From Campylobacter concisus (lineage in GTDB: Bacteria > Campylobacterota > Campylobacteria > Campylobacterales > Campylobacteraceae): a stretch of 64,000 nucleotides of DNA. The position numbers were made by a program, and so were the translations under genes. The notes below the pieces were generated by a model. It searched no databases. It was not told where the DNA came from and saw nothing but the letters and a program-made list of their open reading frames with translations. The stretch lies in the NCBI RefSeq assembly GCF_015229955.1, contig NZ_JAAKYZ010000001.1, forward strand, positions 62,001 through 126,000, written 5' to 3'. This document shows, piece by piece, positions 1 to 9,116 of this stretch. Position 1 is the first letter of the stretch; every line of letters starts with the position of its first letter.

Positions 1-485
1 TTCTAAGCCAAAAAGTAGGTGTAAAGCTAAATGAGATCGGTAGTGAGCTTTACGCAAAAAGCGGTATAAATTTAGCGGTTGGCATATATAAAGATGGTGA
101 GCTAGAAGCTCTTTTTAAAGAGCAAAACCTTAGCTTGCCTTATGCTTTTTTACTGCTTATAAAGGATAAAAAGAAAGTAGAAATTTTTGCCGATTCTAAT
201 ACTTCAAAGCTTTTTAATAAAGAACAAATTTTAAGTGTAAATCCAGAATCAGGAACGATAATTCCTATTTTGGTTTCTAAAAATGGCAAAGATGTCTATA
301 ACGCTGCTATATTAAATGGCTACGCTGATATTGCCGAACAAATCGCATCTAGCTTAAATTTACAGCTTGAAAGTAGTGTTGGAAATTCAAACAAAACTAC
401 ATTAAATTTTTTAAGATTTTTCATCTATGGCTTGGTTGTATTTTTTATAATTGTTATCTTTTATAAAAAGGTAAAAAATGGATAA
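1..485 (+). CDS. TPM-like membrane-anchored protein, 5' end outside window
   Basis: The open frame runs in from the left edge (first full codon at base 3), so the true start is upstream. The visible part begins with a soluble region whose pattern (a helix, then a hydrophobic strand around 'GINLAVGIYKDGEL') resembles the TPM fold of membrane-anchored exported proteins; this is a weak family call. The C-terminus has one clear membrane helix (about 20 residues, FIYGLVVFFIIVIFY) followed by a short lysine-rich tail, giving a periplasmic domain with a C-terminal anchor. It overlaps the start of the FixH-like gene by 8 bases. In C. jejuni two or three small membrane proteins lie between ccoNOQP and addB, so a role near cbb3 oxidase assembly is plausible but only inferred. 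Confidence 0.7.
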   Translation, partial: LSQKVGVKLNEIGSELYAKSGINLAVGIYKDGELEALFKEQNLSLPYAFLLLIKDKKKVEIFADSNTSKLFNKEQILSVNPESGTIIPILVSKNGKDVYNAAILNGYADIAEQIASSLNLQLESSVGNSNKTTLNFLRFFIYGLVVFFIIVIFYKKVKNG

Positions 486-948
486 AAAAACTTTTTGGCC
501 TTATGCTATTGTGCTTAGTTTCATTGCTATCATTATCGCTTGTGCAGTAACGATCATTATAGCACTGAAACATCCAGTCGAGATGGATAGCTCCTATATG
601 CAAAGCTACCAAAATGTCGATGAAAACATAACCTTTATCAAAGAGAGTGAAAAACGCTTTGATGGAAAATTTGATCTAAAATTTGAGCCAAATTTTAATG
701 TCCTAAATGCTAAGTTTAAATTTCATCTAACTCCTAAAAAAGGAGAAATTTCAGCTTTAAAATATGAAATTTTACTCACTCGCCCACAGACAAATAAAGA
801 AAATAAAATTTTAAGAGCTTCATGGCATGAAAATGATCTAGTAAGTGAAGAAACAAGCCTAAAAGAAGGCAGGTGGCAGCTACTTTTAAGGCTAAGTGAC
901 ACTAATGATACAAGGTATTATAAATTTGACCTTAATGTCACAAAATGA
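478..948 (+). CDS. FixH/CcoH-like membrane protein
   Basis: This is a 156-residue protein with one N-terminal membrane helix (about residues 8-30) and a periplasmic domain of roughly 120 residues rich in beta strands. The layout (short cytosolic N-terminus, helix, a segment starting near HPVEMDSSYM, then an immunoglobulin-like domain) is that of FixH/CcoH proteins, which help assemble cbb3-type cytochrome c oxidase. It starts inside the end of the preceding gene, so the two are translationally coupled. The gene order with addB downstream matches the segment after ccoNOQP in C. jejuni. The oxidase genes themselves are not in the window, so the partner is inferred. Confidence 0.75.
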   Translation: MDKKTFWPYAIVLSFIAIIIACAVTIIIALKHPVEMDSSYMQSYQNVDENITFIKESEKRFDGKFDLKFEPNFNVLNAKFKFHLTPKKGEISALKYEILLTRPQTNKENKILRASWHENDLVSEETSLKEGRWQLLLRLSDTNDTRYYKFDLNVTK

Positions 949-1071
949 TCTTAAAAATGCAGCTTTGGTATCCAAGAAAGATCTCGAAGCTGGATTTAAA
1001 TTTTAACAAACTAATCTTTTTGGCTAAAACTAAAATCAAGTTGCTAAGTTCTTATCAAATAAAGCTATAAA

Positions 1072-1659
1072 TCAAATCTCTTTAAATCCAAAATTTAATC
1101 CTAAACGCTCGCAAGTGCCGACATATTCTTTAAATTTATAGATTAATGGATGCCATTTTTGCGTATCTATCTTTTCATCTTTTAGTAAATTTTCATCTAC
1201 AAAAATGCCTGTAATCTTGCAAGTAACGATGCTAAACCACTCTTTTAACTCTATCTTTTCTATAACCGTTTCTATCTGTATCTTGCACTCTTTTATCCTG
1301 ACGGTTTTTACATTTATGCCAGGTTCTTTGCTGAGATTTGCTACCTTAAATTTGTCGTGCTCGTAGGTGTAGCCAAGATTCTTTTTTTCTTCTGGCACGT
1401 TACTATCACCAGTTAGTTTTTCCATTTTTTGCACAGCTTCTAACAGACCTTCATCACATAAATTTAGCGTTATATCTGAACCATTTTTGATATTTTTAAA
1501 GCCTTGATTTTCAATGCCTATGCCAAGCACTACTGTATTTCCTAACGTCCAAGAAGATGAAAGCACCGTGATATCATCGTTTGCATTTTTATCTTTTGTG
1601 GTGGCTAGCAAAACCGGAAAGCCGTAGTAAAAACCTTGTCTGTTTAACTTTTTATGCAT
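1072..1659 (-). CDS. Flavin reductase-like (FMN-binding split barrel) protein
   Basis: This 195-residue protein has the flavin reductase-like domain: an early segment 'GFPVLLATTKDKNANDDIT', then 'VLSSSWTLGNTVVLGIG' and a later 'DITLNLCDE' that match the FMN-binding split-barrel pattern. Proteins of this family bind FMN and either reduce free flavins or act as small flavoproteins; the substrate cannot be told here. There is no signal peptide, so it is cytoplasmic. A purine-rich site (aaaaggagcaaaa, read on the minus strand) sits just upstream of the ATG. It is divergently placed from addB and stands alone between two plus-strand groups. It is absent from the equivalent C. jejuni segment as I recall it, so it may be a local insertion. 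Confidence 0.75.
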   Translation of the reverse strand: MHKKLNRQGFYYGFPVLLATTKDKNANDDITVLSSSWTLGNTVVLGIGIENQGFKNIKNGSDITLNLCDEGLLEAVQKMEKLTGDSNVPEEKKNLGYTYEHDKFKVANLSKEPGINVKTVRIKECKIQIETVIEKIELKEWFSIVTCKITGIFVDENLLKDEKIDTQKWHPLIYKFKEYVGTCERLGLNFGFKEI

Positions 1660-1809
1660 TTTTGCTCCTTTTTTGTGATTGTAGCTTTTGGCTCTTTAAG
1701 GCTTAAAATTTTAATGTATTTAGATAAAAATTTAAAGCTTTAGCTAAGCGTAAAAAGCGCTCTTTTATCAGCATTTAGCTATCATTGCTTAAAAATTTAA
1801 GAGAGAAAA

Positions 1810-4155
1810 ATGCATAACCTAAACCAACTTTTTGTATTTACGAACTCGCGTAAGATTCGTGAATTTAATGCAAGTTTTAATGATGAGCTAATCCCAAAAA
1901 GCCTAAGTATCGCTGAGTTTTATAAAAAGGTAGTTTATGTAGATGGTAGGTTTGAGATTGATAGCACCTATGCTTTAGTGCTTATGAATAGAGCCTGTGT
2001 CAGCGTCAAAAAGGCAAACTCGGTTCTTAAAATTCCAACTGAGTTTTTTGAGTTTTTGAAAAATAATGACTATCTTTTTTCATTTTTTAAAGAGCTAGCT
2101 ATTAGTAAAAAGAGTATTGCTGAGATCAAATTTAACGATATTTACGCTAACTTTGAGGAGCATTTAGACATACTTGAAGCGGTTTTAAAAGAGTATGAGG
2201 ACTTGCTTGATAGAGAAAGTCTCTACGATGATATAACCTTGCCAAAAATTTATAATGTAAATGAAGCTTACATCAAAAGCTTTAGTGAAATTTCACTACA
2301 CATAGATGGAATTTTAAGCGAGTTTGAGTGGGAAATTTTAGAGAAAATCTCAAAGCTAACTACGCTAAAAATTATCTTTCAAACCAGTGTTTTCAACACA
2401 AAGCTAATCAATAAAATAAAGCAAATTTCAGCTATTAGCGAGATTGAAAACTATAAAAAATATGAGCTAAATTTAAAGACAAATGAGCTAATTTGCTTAG
2501 AAAATATCAAAAAATTTGAGCCAGTTTTAGAGAAGCGATTTGCGACTAGAAGCCTGCAATGTGCCTACGCTATGGCAAAGGCGAGCGAGTTTGTGCGTGA
2601 GGGCATAAAGCCTGAAAACATCGCTGTTATATTGCCAGATGAGAGTTTTAGTGAAATTTTAAGGCTACATGATAAAGATAAAATTTTTAACTACGCTATG
2701 GGTGAGAGCTTTAAAAATACAAAATTTTATGAGGCGCTTTTTTACATTACAAGAGCGATAAACGAAGAGGCAAGACCGGTTTTTGATCAAAGTAAGTGTG
2801 AGAGCTACGAGGAGCTTGGCTTTATCTTGAACACACTTGGCGTAAGCGAAGAGCTTTTTAATAAATTTAAATCAAGCTATTTTGATCTTTGCGACTTTGC
2901 TAAATTTAAAGAGCTAATAGATGAGCTTTTAATGCTTGAAAATGAGCCAAAATGCGAAGAGAAGCTCGCGCTTGAGCTTTTTAGGATTGAAAATTTATGC
3001 AGATATTTTAGCTTTAGCCTAAAGCAACTAAGTGAAATTTTCTTGCTAAATATCTCGCGTCTTAGCATAGATGATGTGGGTGGCGGAAAGATTAGTGTCA
3101 TGGGCATGCTTGAGAGCCGTGGAATGAAATTTGATGGTGTGATCATAGTTGATTTTAATGATAACTTCATCCCAGCAAGAAGCACAAACGAGATGTTTTT
3201 AAACTCAAAAGTGAGGCAAAAAGCGGGGCTTATAAGCTACCTTGAGCGTGAAAATTTGCAGAGATTTTACTATGAAAGTCTTATAAACAATGCCAAAAAG
3301 GTCGCCATAAGCTGTGTTTTAAACGAAGAGAGTATTCCTTCAAGATTTTTAAAAAATTTCAAAACAATAAAAGATGAGAAATTTAGTGACGAGGCGTATT
3401 TAAAATTATTTTTAAAAGGAAGTACAAGCCTAAATTTAAGCGATAATGAGATTATTTTGGAGCATGATTTTTTCACTAAACCGCTATCATTTTCGACGCT
3501 AAATCTATTTTTAACTTGCCCAAGAAAGTATTATTACGCAAAGATAGCTGGTATAAAAGGAGCAAAAGCCATAGCAACTGAGCCAGGATCTAAACAAGGA
3601 AATAGCGTGCATAAGGCGCTTTATGAATACTACACAAGTGATTTTTATAGACAAAAAAATACCTTTGATTTGGCTATTTTTAAAGAAATACTTGCAAAGC
3701 AAGATTTTTCTTCGCTTGAGCTTGAGATTTGGTCGCAGAAATTTAAAGAATACGCAGAGTTTGAAAATGAACGTTTAAGTGCTGGCTTTAGAGTGCTTGA
3801 GTGCGAAAAAGACATAGAGAGCAGTTTTTGTGATGCAAAGATAAAAGGCATTATCGATAGGATCGATGCTAGCCCTGATGGCGAACCTTTTATACTTGAT
3901 TATAAAACTGGTGAGGCAAATGCGAACTCGCTTCAGCTTGCATTTTATGAAGCACTTTATGGTAGCGAGGTAAAAAGTGCTTATTTTGCTCTAAAGAATG
4001 AACCTATGCTTATTAACTCTAAAAAAAGCGTAGATGATCTAAAGGCCGAGATAGAAAATCTAAAGAGTATAAATAACACTAAGATAAATTTTGAAAGAAA
4101 AAGCGGAGCTTGTAAATTTTGCGAGTATGCCATACTTTGTAGGAGAGAGTTATGA
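1810..4155 (+). CDS. addB: AddB-like helicase-nuclease subunit (PD-(D/E)XK)
   Basis: This 781-residue protein forms, with the next gene, the AddAB complex that resects double-strand DNA ends for RecA-mediated repair. The C-terminal third carries the RecB-type nuclease core: 'IKGIIDRIDAS', then 'FILDYKTGEAN' and a glutamine in 'LQLAFYEAL', matching the metal-binding Asp, D-x-K and Gln motifs. One cysteine lies before the nuclease (LTCPRKYYY) and three more close the protein (CKFCEYAILC), the usual arrangement for the AddB iron-sulfur cluster. The N-terminal helicase-like half lacks an obvious Walker A motif, as expected of an inactive AddB helicase. It overlaps addA by four bases (ATGA). AddAB of the related Helicobacter pylori is needed for recombination and gastric colonisation. 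Confidence 0.88.
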   Translation: MHNLNQLFVFTNSRKIREFNASFNDELIPKSLSIAEFYKKVVYVDGRFEIDSTYALVLMNRACVSVKKANSVLKIPTEFFEFLKNNDYLFSFFKELAISKKSIAEIKFNDIYANFEEHLDILEAVLKEYEDLLDRESLYDDITLPKIYNVNEAYIKSFSEISLHIDGILSEFEWEILEKISKLTTLKIIFQTSVFNTKLINKIKQISAISEIENYKKYELNLKTNELICLENIKKFEPVLEKRFATRSLQCAYAMAKASEFVREGIKPENIAVILPDESFSEILRLHDKDKIFNYAMGESFKNTKFYEALFYITRAINEEARPVFDQSKCESYEELGFILNTLGVSEELFNKFKSSYFDLCDFAKFKELIDELLMLENEPKCEEKLALELFRIENLCRYFSFSLKQLSEIFLLNISRLSIDDVGGGKISVMGMLESRGMKFDGVIIVDFNDNFIPARSTNEMFLNSKVRQKAGLISYLERENLQRFYYESLINNAKKVAISCVLNEESIPSRFLKNFKTIKDEKFSDEAYLKLFLKGSTSLNLSDNEIILEHDFFTKPLSFSTLNLFLTCPRKYYYAKIAGIKGAKAIATEPGSKQGNSVHKALYEYYTSDFYRQKNTFDLAIFKEILAKQDFSSLELEIWSQKFKEYAEFENERLSAGFRVLECEKDIESSFCDAKIKGIIDRIDASPDGEPFILDYKTGEANANSLQLAFYEALYGSEVKSAYFALKNEPMLINSKKSVDDLKAEIENLKSINNTKINFERKSGACKFCEYAILCRREL

Positions 4156-6971
4156 AAGATTTTTTAGCCCTAAAAGCAAGTGCTGGAAGCGGAAAAACAT
4201 TCGCTTTAAGCGTTCGTTATATCGCTTTGGTGCTTAGAGGCGAAAATATAAACGAGATCATCGCTCTAACCTTTACCAAAAAAGCGGCCAATGAGATGAA
4301 AGAGCGCATAATCACAACTTTTTTGGACTTGCAAAACAAAAAAGATGAGCTTGATAAGCTTTGTAAAGAGCTTAGTTTGAACCAAGATGAGGTCATAAAA
4401 AGACGCGATGAGAAGCTTGATAGGTTTTTGCAAAGTGAGCTAAAAATTTATACATTTGATGCATTTTTTTCCGGAATCCTAAAGAAATTTAGTCAAAATT
4501 TAGGGCTTAGTCCTGATTACAGCGTGCAAGATAGTCTGCAAGATTTGGCGTGGAAAAAATTTGTAAAAGAGGCAAGTAAAGATCAAAAGCTTCTTAGTGA
4601 GCTTGCACTCATGATGATAATCTCAAGCCAAAAAGAGGCGAGTTTTTCGCAGACTTTGGCTAAATTTTATGAGAGCTTTGGTGGTGAGCTAAAAGATAGT
4701 GGTGCAAGCTATCCAGATGATAGCAAGGTAAGAGCAGCGCAAAAGGAGATAAATGAGCATATAGCCTTGCAAAATGGTGCTAGTGATACGGCTAAAAAGA
4801 CATTTATTGAGCAAAATTTGTTTGAGCTTTTTAAAAACAAGGTCTTTGAAAGAGAGAGCCTAGATTACCGCACTTTTAGCAAAATTTATACAAGTGAGCT
4901 TGATAGACTCTTTAACGAGCTAAAAGAGGCGGCAAAAGAGTATATTTTGGAGGTCGAAAGATACAGACTTAGCGGTTTTAGCAAGCTCTTAAATGTTTAT
5001 AAACATTCAAATTTAGAGCTAAATAAAGAGATAAACGCTTTAAGTTTTGCTGATATAAATAAGCTGGTCTTTAAGCTTTTGGTTGAAAATTTTGATAAAG
5101 ATGTGCTTTATTTTAGGCTTGATGGCCGCATAAATCACCTTTTGATAGATGAGTTTCAAGATACAAACGTGATCCAATATGAGATCATCTTGCCAATTAT
5201 CACTGAGATCGTTTCAGGATACGGACAAAACGGGCTCGGGAGCTTTTTTTATGTTGGAGATACGAAGCAGAGTATCTATAAATTTAGGGGCGGTAAAAAA
5301 GAGCTTTTTGATAAGCTTGGAGAGAAATTTGAGCAAATTTTGGTAGAAAATTTGCCTCGCAACTATCGCAGTTTAAAGGCTTTGGTGAAATTTAATAATG
5401 CTATTTTTGAAGAAATTTATCATAGGTATGGGCTTAGCTTTGAGCCGCAAGAACCAGCTAAAAAAGATAAGGAGCTAAGCTACAAAGTAAGTGGCGAGTG
5501 TCCTTATTTTGAAGCCGAGGAAGATGACTATGGCTACTTGCGTGTGCTAAGTGACGAGGATATCGCGGGTGCGGCAGTTTCACAAGTAAAAGAGCTACTT
5601 GTTGCTGGCGTAAATGCAAGTGAGATAACTGTGCTTTGCTGGAAAAATAGTGACATCAGCCTCATCTCAGAGGTGCTTAGCAGTGAGGGAATAAAAAGCG
5701 TAAATGAAGGCACCTTGGAGCTAAAGCGAACACCGTTTGTTGCAGCGATCATCGAGTATGCAAAATTTTGTCTTTTTAGTGAAGAAATTTATGAAAAAAA
5801 TGTAAAAGCACTCATAAACACAAATCCTAAAAGGCTAAAAATAAAAGCTGAAGATAGTGCGACAAAAAGCCTATTTTATCTAGCTAAAAATTTATACATA
5901 AATATGGCTGACGTTGATATTTTAAGGCTTTTTGAGTTAAGTAGTGGCTACAAAAATTTAAGCGATTTTATCTTTAATCTTGAAAATTTCAGCTCTAAAA
6001 TCAGTCCTAAAAATGCTGACGGCGTAAAAATAATGACAGTTCATAAGTCAAAAGGGCTCGAGTTCGCTCACGTGATAGTTTGTGATATGATGAGTAAGGG
6101 TAGGGGTGATGACTCAAACTTTATAACAGAATATAACGAAAAAGGCGAGTGGATAGTAAAAAGTAGAATTTCTGGCAGAGAAAATTTTGACCCTGAGTAT
6201 GCTGGTGTGTTAGAGCAAATAAAAGAGCTTGAAAAGCAAGAAAATATCAATAAAATTTACGTTGCTTTCACTAGAGCTACAAAGTCACTTATCATCGTTA
6301 AACAAGCTACTCCAAGTGGAAATAGCCCTAGCTTTTTTTCTTTTTATACTAGAAGTGATAAAAGCGAAGTAAGCGACTATCTTGATCTAAAAGAGTTTAG
6401 CTTTGGCAAAATTTTGCCTAGCAAGAGCGAGCAAAAAGAGGCTACAAAAGATGAAAAAATGCCTGAAATTTTAAAGATAGAAAGGCAAGATGTAGAGGCA
6501 AGAGAGCAAAAAACGAGCGGTAAAAATTTAGAGGCAATCTATTTTGGTTTAGCGTTTCACTATTTGCTTGAGATGAGTGAGAAATTTGATGAAAATTCGC
6601 TTTTAAAAGCTAAGAGTTTAATGCTAAATAAATTTTATAAATTTCTCTCACCTGATAGGCTTGAAGATGCCTTTAAACGGGCAAAAATGCTAATAAATGA
6701 GCCAAAATTTCTAAAGTGTATAAAAGATAAAGAAATTTACAAAGAGCAGCCATTTAAAGTAAAAAACGAACTAAAACAGATGGACTTATTTTGTATTGGA
6801 GAGAGCGAAATTTGCGTGATTGACTATAAAACGACAGATAAAAATATTGAGGAAAATAAAAAACAAGTTGGAGAATACAAAGAGGCATTAAGTAAATTTT
6901 ATCCAAAACATAGTATAATCGCCGTCATCTTCTACGCTCTTGATGGAAAAATTTCATATATTGAAGTTTAA
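4152..6971 (+). CDS. addA: AddA-like UvrD-type helicase-nuclease
   Basis: This 939-residue superfamily 1 helicase has motif I 'ASAGSGKTFAL' near the N-terminus, 'ALTFTKKAANEM' (Ia), 'LIDEFQDTN' (II), 'GDTKQSIYKFRGG' (III), 'LPRNYRS' (IV), 'MTVHKSKGLEF' (V) and 'IYVAFTRAT' (VI). A second RecB-like nuclease domain closes the protein, with 'VIDYKTTDKN' and a following glutamine. It supplies the motor and one of the two nucleases of AddAB, working on DNA ends before RecA loading. It starts within the last codons of addB and ends 80 bases before rplM. Length and motif set are typical of campylobacterial AddA. Confidence 0.93.
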   Translation: MKDFLALKASAGSGKTFALSVRYIALVLRGENINEIIALTFTKKAANEMKERIITTFLDLQNKKDELDKLCKELSLNQDEVIKRRDEKLDRFLQSELKIYTFDAFFSGILKKFSQNLGLSPDYSVQDSLQDLAWKKFVKEASKDQKLLSELALMMIISSQKEASFSQTLAKFYESFGGELKDSGASYPDDSKVRAAQKEINEHIALQNGASDTAKKTFIEQNLFELFKNKVFERESLDYRTFSKIYTSELDRLFNELKEAAKEYILEVERYRLSGFSKLLNVYKHSNLELNKEINALSFADINKLVFKLLVENFDKDVLYFRLDGRINHLLIDEFQDTNVIQYEIILPIITEIVSGYGQNGLGSFFYVGDTKQSIYKFRGGKKELFDKLGEKFEQILVENLPRNYRSLKALVKFNNAIFEEIYHRYGLSFEPQEPAKKDKELSYKVSGECPYFEAEEDDYGYLRVLSDEDIAGAAVSQVKELLVAGVNASEITVLCWKNSDISLISEVLSSEGIKSVNEGTLELKRTPFVAAIIEYAKFCLFSEEIYEKNVKALINTNPKRLKIKAEDSATKSLFYLAKNLYINMADVDILRLFELSSGYKNLSDFIFNLENFSSKISPKNADGVKIMTVHKSKGLEFAHVIVCDMMSKGRGDDSNFITEYNEKGEWIVKSRISGRENFDPEYAGVLEQIKELEKQENINKIYVAFTRATKSLIIVKQATPSGNSPSFFSFYTRSDKSEVSDYLDLKEFSFGKILPSKSEQKEATKDEKMPEILKIERQDVEAREQKTSGKNLEAIYFGLAFHYLLEMSEKFDENSLLKAKSLMLNKFYKFLSPDRLEDAFKRAKMLINEPKFLKCIKDKEIYKEQPFKVKNELKQMDLFCIGESEICVIDYKTTDKNIEENKKQVGEYKEALSKFYPKHSIIAVIFYALDGKISYIEV

Positions 6972-7010
6972 ATGCTACTTAATTTAAGCTTTATAAAAGC
7001 ATTGTTTAAA

Positions 7011-7016
7011 TACAAT
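7011..7016 (+). promoter_or_regulatory. Probable sigma-70 -10 element for rplM-rpsI
   Basis: TACAAT lies 36 bases upstream of the rplM ATG, in an AT-rich stretch with no recognisable -35 box, which is the usual Campylobacter promoter form. This is inference from sequence only. Confidence 0.45.
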
Positions 7017-7051
7017 CACAACTCAAAAATTAACTTGGCAAAGGTAAGAAA

Positions 7052-7480
7052 ATGACAAAAATAACAAAGCCAAACGAAGTTAAACGAGACTGGATCGTTG
7101 TTGATGCAGCTGGTAAACGTTTTGGTAGATTGCTAACTGAGGTAGCAATTATACTTCGTGGCAAAAACAAACCATGCTTCACGCCAAACGTAGATTGTGG
7201 CGACTATGTTATCATCATAAATGCTTCAAAAGTAGAATTTACTGGTAATAACAAAGCTGAAGATAAACTTTATCACAGACACTCAGGATACTTTGGTAGC
7301 GTAAAGAGTGAAAAATTTGGCGATTTGATAGCAAATAAGCCAGAAAAACTATTTAAATTAGCTGTTCGTGGAATGCTTCCAAAAACTAAACTTGGAAGAG
7401 AGATGATAAAAAAACTAAAAGTTTATGCTGGCAGTGAGCATCCTCATACGGCACAAATAGCTAAAAAAGAAGGAAAATAA
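7052..7480 (+). CDS. rplM: 50S ribosomal protein L13
   Basis: This 142-residue protein has the full L13 pattern: '[16 protein letters not shown]', '[20 protein letters not shown]', '[14 protein letters not shown]' and '[14 protein letters not shown]'. L13 is an early-assembling protein of the large subunit. It is followed after two bases by rpsI, the conserved rplM-rpsI operon. Its own AT-rich promoter region separates it from addA. Length is normal and nothing unusual is seen. Confidence 0.98.
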   Translation: MTKITKPNEVKRDWIVVDAAGKRFGRLLTEVAIILRGKNKPCFTPNVDCGDYVIIINASKVEFTGNNKAEDKLYHRHSGYFGSVKSEKFGDLIANKPEKLFKLAVRGMLPKTKLGREMIKKLKVYAGSEHPHTAQIAKKEGK

Positions 7481-7482
7481 TT

Positions 7483-7872
7483 ATGGCAAAAGTTTATGCA
7501 ACTGGTAAAAGAAAAACTGCCGTAGCAAAGGTTTGGATAAAAGCTGGAAGCGGTAAAATCGTAGTAAATGGTATGGACCTTAATACTTGGCTTGGCGGAC
7601 ATGAAGCTATAAAGCTTAAAGTAATTCAGCCACTTTTAGTAACAAAACAAGAGAGTTTAATAGATGTAGTAGCCACAACTTTAGGTGGTGGTTATTCAGC
7701 ACAAGCAGAGGCTTTGAGACACGGTATTTCACGTGCTTTAGCTGATATGGATGCTGATTTTAGAGCAGCACTTAAACCAAAAGGCTTATTAACTAGAGAT
7801 TCTCGTGTTGTTGAACGTAAGAAATTTGGTAGAAGAAAGGCAAGAAGAAGCCCACAATTCTCTAAACGTTAA
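7483..7872 (+). CDS. rpsI: 30S ribosomal protein S9
   Basis: This 129-residue protein shows the S9 signature '[19 protein letters not shown]' and the strongly basic C-terminus ending in '[13 protein letters not shown]', whose last arginine reaches the P-site tRNA in the small subunit. The start '[14 protein letters not shown]' is also typical. It is co-transcribed with rplM, with only two bases between them. The rplM-rpsI-cadF order is the same as in C. jejuni. Confidence 0.98.
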   Translation: MAKVYATGKRKTAVAKVWIKAGSGKIVVNGMDLNTWLGGHEAIKLKVIQPLLVTKQESLIDVVATTLGGGYSAQAEALRHGISRALADMDADFRAALKPKGLLTRDSRVVERKKFGRRKARRSPQFSKR

Positions 7873-7881
7873 TGAGTTTTT

Positions 7882-7901
7882 GCAAGTGCTTTTGCATTTG
7901 C
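7882..7901. terminator. Hairpin after rpsI
   Basis: An 8-bp stem (GCAAGTGC / GCATTTGC with one G-T pair) around a TTTT loop lies 9 bases after the rpsI stop. It is not followed by a clear T-run, so it could be a weak terminator or an RNA processing hairpin. Confidence 0.35.
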
Positions 7902-7914
7902 AAAATTTAAGTTG

Positions 7915-7933
7915 TGTAAATTTCAAATTTACA
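7915..7933. repeat. 19-bp near-perfect palindrome upstream of cadF
   Basis: The two nine-base arms TGTAAATTT and AAATTTACA are perfect inverted copies around a single C. The element lies about 90 bases upstream of the cadF start. Its compact symmetry is that of a dimeric-repressor operator, but an AT-rich hairpin between rpsI and cadF is an alternative. Confidence 0.5.
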
Positions 7934-8025
7934 TTGTTAATTAAATTATGATTTAGAGTCGGTTAAATTTTATTCAGTTAAAATGTAACCACTTTAAAAT
8001 AAATCCTAAGAAAGGAATTCTAAAT

Positions 8026-9042
8026 ATGAAAAAGATTGCTTTAGCTATGGTTGCCGCAACAGCGGTTTTTGCGTCTAACGCAGCATATAATTATGAAGTT
8101 ACTCCAACTATTGGTGGTGTTCACCCAGAGGGAAATTTACGTGTAAAAGACCACAACTTCGTTGGTGTTAGAGCTGCTAGAAATCTTGAAGATTTTTTCT
8201 TTGACCAAGTAGAGCTTGGTGTTGATTACACTCAAAAAGCAAAAGAAAAAACAGGTAGCTTAACAAGAGAAGGAAGAGTTCTTAGATATCATGCAAATCT
8301 TGTAAAAGATATAGTTGATTTTGGACCAGTTAGTCTATATGGCTTAGTTGGTGCTGGTTATGAAGATGTTCCAGCTATTTTTGTTAAAAATGAAGATGGC
8401 GGTTTTGGCCAATATGGTTTTGGTTTAAGATATCAAGTAACTGATAGATTCGCTCTTAAAGCAGAAGCAAGAGACGCTATCAAATTTGAACATGCTGATC
8501 ATAACCTATTCTATTCACTAGGCTTTGGTATCGGTCTTGACTCAAAAGCAGCTCCAGTTGTGGCAGCAGCTCCAGTTGCAGCAGCAACTCCAGCAGCAAC
8601 TCCAGTTCTTGATGATGATAACGATGGCGTGCCAAATGATATAGATCAATGCCCTAACACTCCAGCTGGCGTGGTTGTTGACGAAAGAGGATGCGAGAAA
8701 GTTATCGTTCTTAGAGATCTAGATGTTAACTTTGCATTTGATAGCTACAAAGTTGGACCAAAATATGCAGCTGAGATCAAAAAAGTAGCTGACTTCATGG
8801 GTGAACACCCAGATTATAAAGTTGTACTTGCTGGTCACACTGATAGCGTAGGTGCAGAAGCTTATAACCAAAAACTATCTGAAAAAAGAGCAAAAGCTGT
8901 AGCTGATGTTCTTGCTGGCTATGGCGTAAGTGAGGATAAAATTTCAACAGTTGGCTACGGTGAGCTTAAACCAATTGCTACAAACAAAACTAAAGAAGGC
9001 CGCGCTCAAAATAGACGCGTTGAAGCTACTTTCAATAAATAA
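8026..9042 (+). CDS. cadF: CadF-family OmpA-like outer-membrane protein
   Basis: This 338-residue protein has a cleavable signal peptide (about residues 1-19), an N-terminal beta-barrel (to about 172), an Ala/Pro linker (174-194), a thrombospondin type 3 calcium-binding repeat (DDDNDGVPNDIDQCPNTPAG, 196-215) and an OmpA peptidoglycan-binding domain ('VVLAGHTDSVGAEAYNQKLS' to 'GRAQNRRVEATF'). In C. jejuni CadF binds fibronectin through FRLS in the barrel. Here the aligned position, immediately before the conserved 'LxxEARDxxxFxHADHN' stretch, reads YQVT (residues 136-139), so fibronectin binding by that motif cannot be assumed. A strong site (aagaaaggaattc) precedes the ATG, and a terminator follows. 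Gene order rpsI-cadF-HAD hydrolase is as in C. jejuni. Confidence 0.9.
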   Translation: MKKIALAMVAATAVFASNAAYNYEVTPTIGGVHPEGNLRVKDHNFVGVRAARNLEDFFFDQVELGVDYTQKAKEKTGSLTREGRVLRYHANLVKDIVDFGPVSLYGLVGAGYEDVPAIFVKNEDGGFGQYGFGLRYQVTDRFALKAEARDAIKFEHADHNLFYSLGFGIGLDSKAAPVVAAAPVAAATPAATPVLDDDNDGVPNDIDQCPNTPAGVVVDERGCEKVIVLRDLDVNFAFDSYKVGPKYAAEIKKVADFMGEHPDYKVVLAGHTDSVGAEAYNQKLSEKRAKAVADVLAGYGVSEDKISTVGYGELKPIATNKTKEGRAQNRRVEATFNK

Positions 9043-9070
9043 TCTTAATTGTTTAAAATTACTTCTTTTG

Positions 9071-9099
9071 GGGCTTAGCTTCGGCTAGGCCCTTTTTTA
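9071..9099 (+). terminator. Rho-independent terminator of cadF
   Basis: A 9-bp stem (GGGCTTAGC / GCTAGGCCC, one G-T pair) with a TTCG tetraloop is followed by TTTTTT. It sits 28 bases after the cadF stop. Confidence 0.88.
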
Positions 9100-9116
9100 T
9101 TTCTACGGAGAAAATG

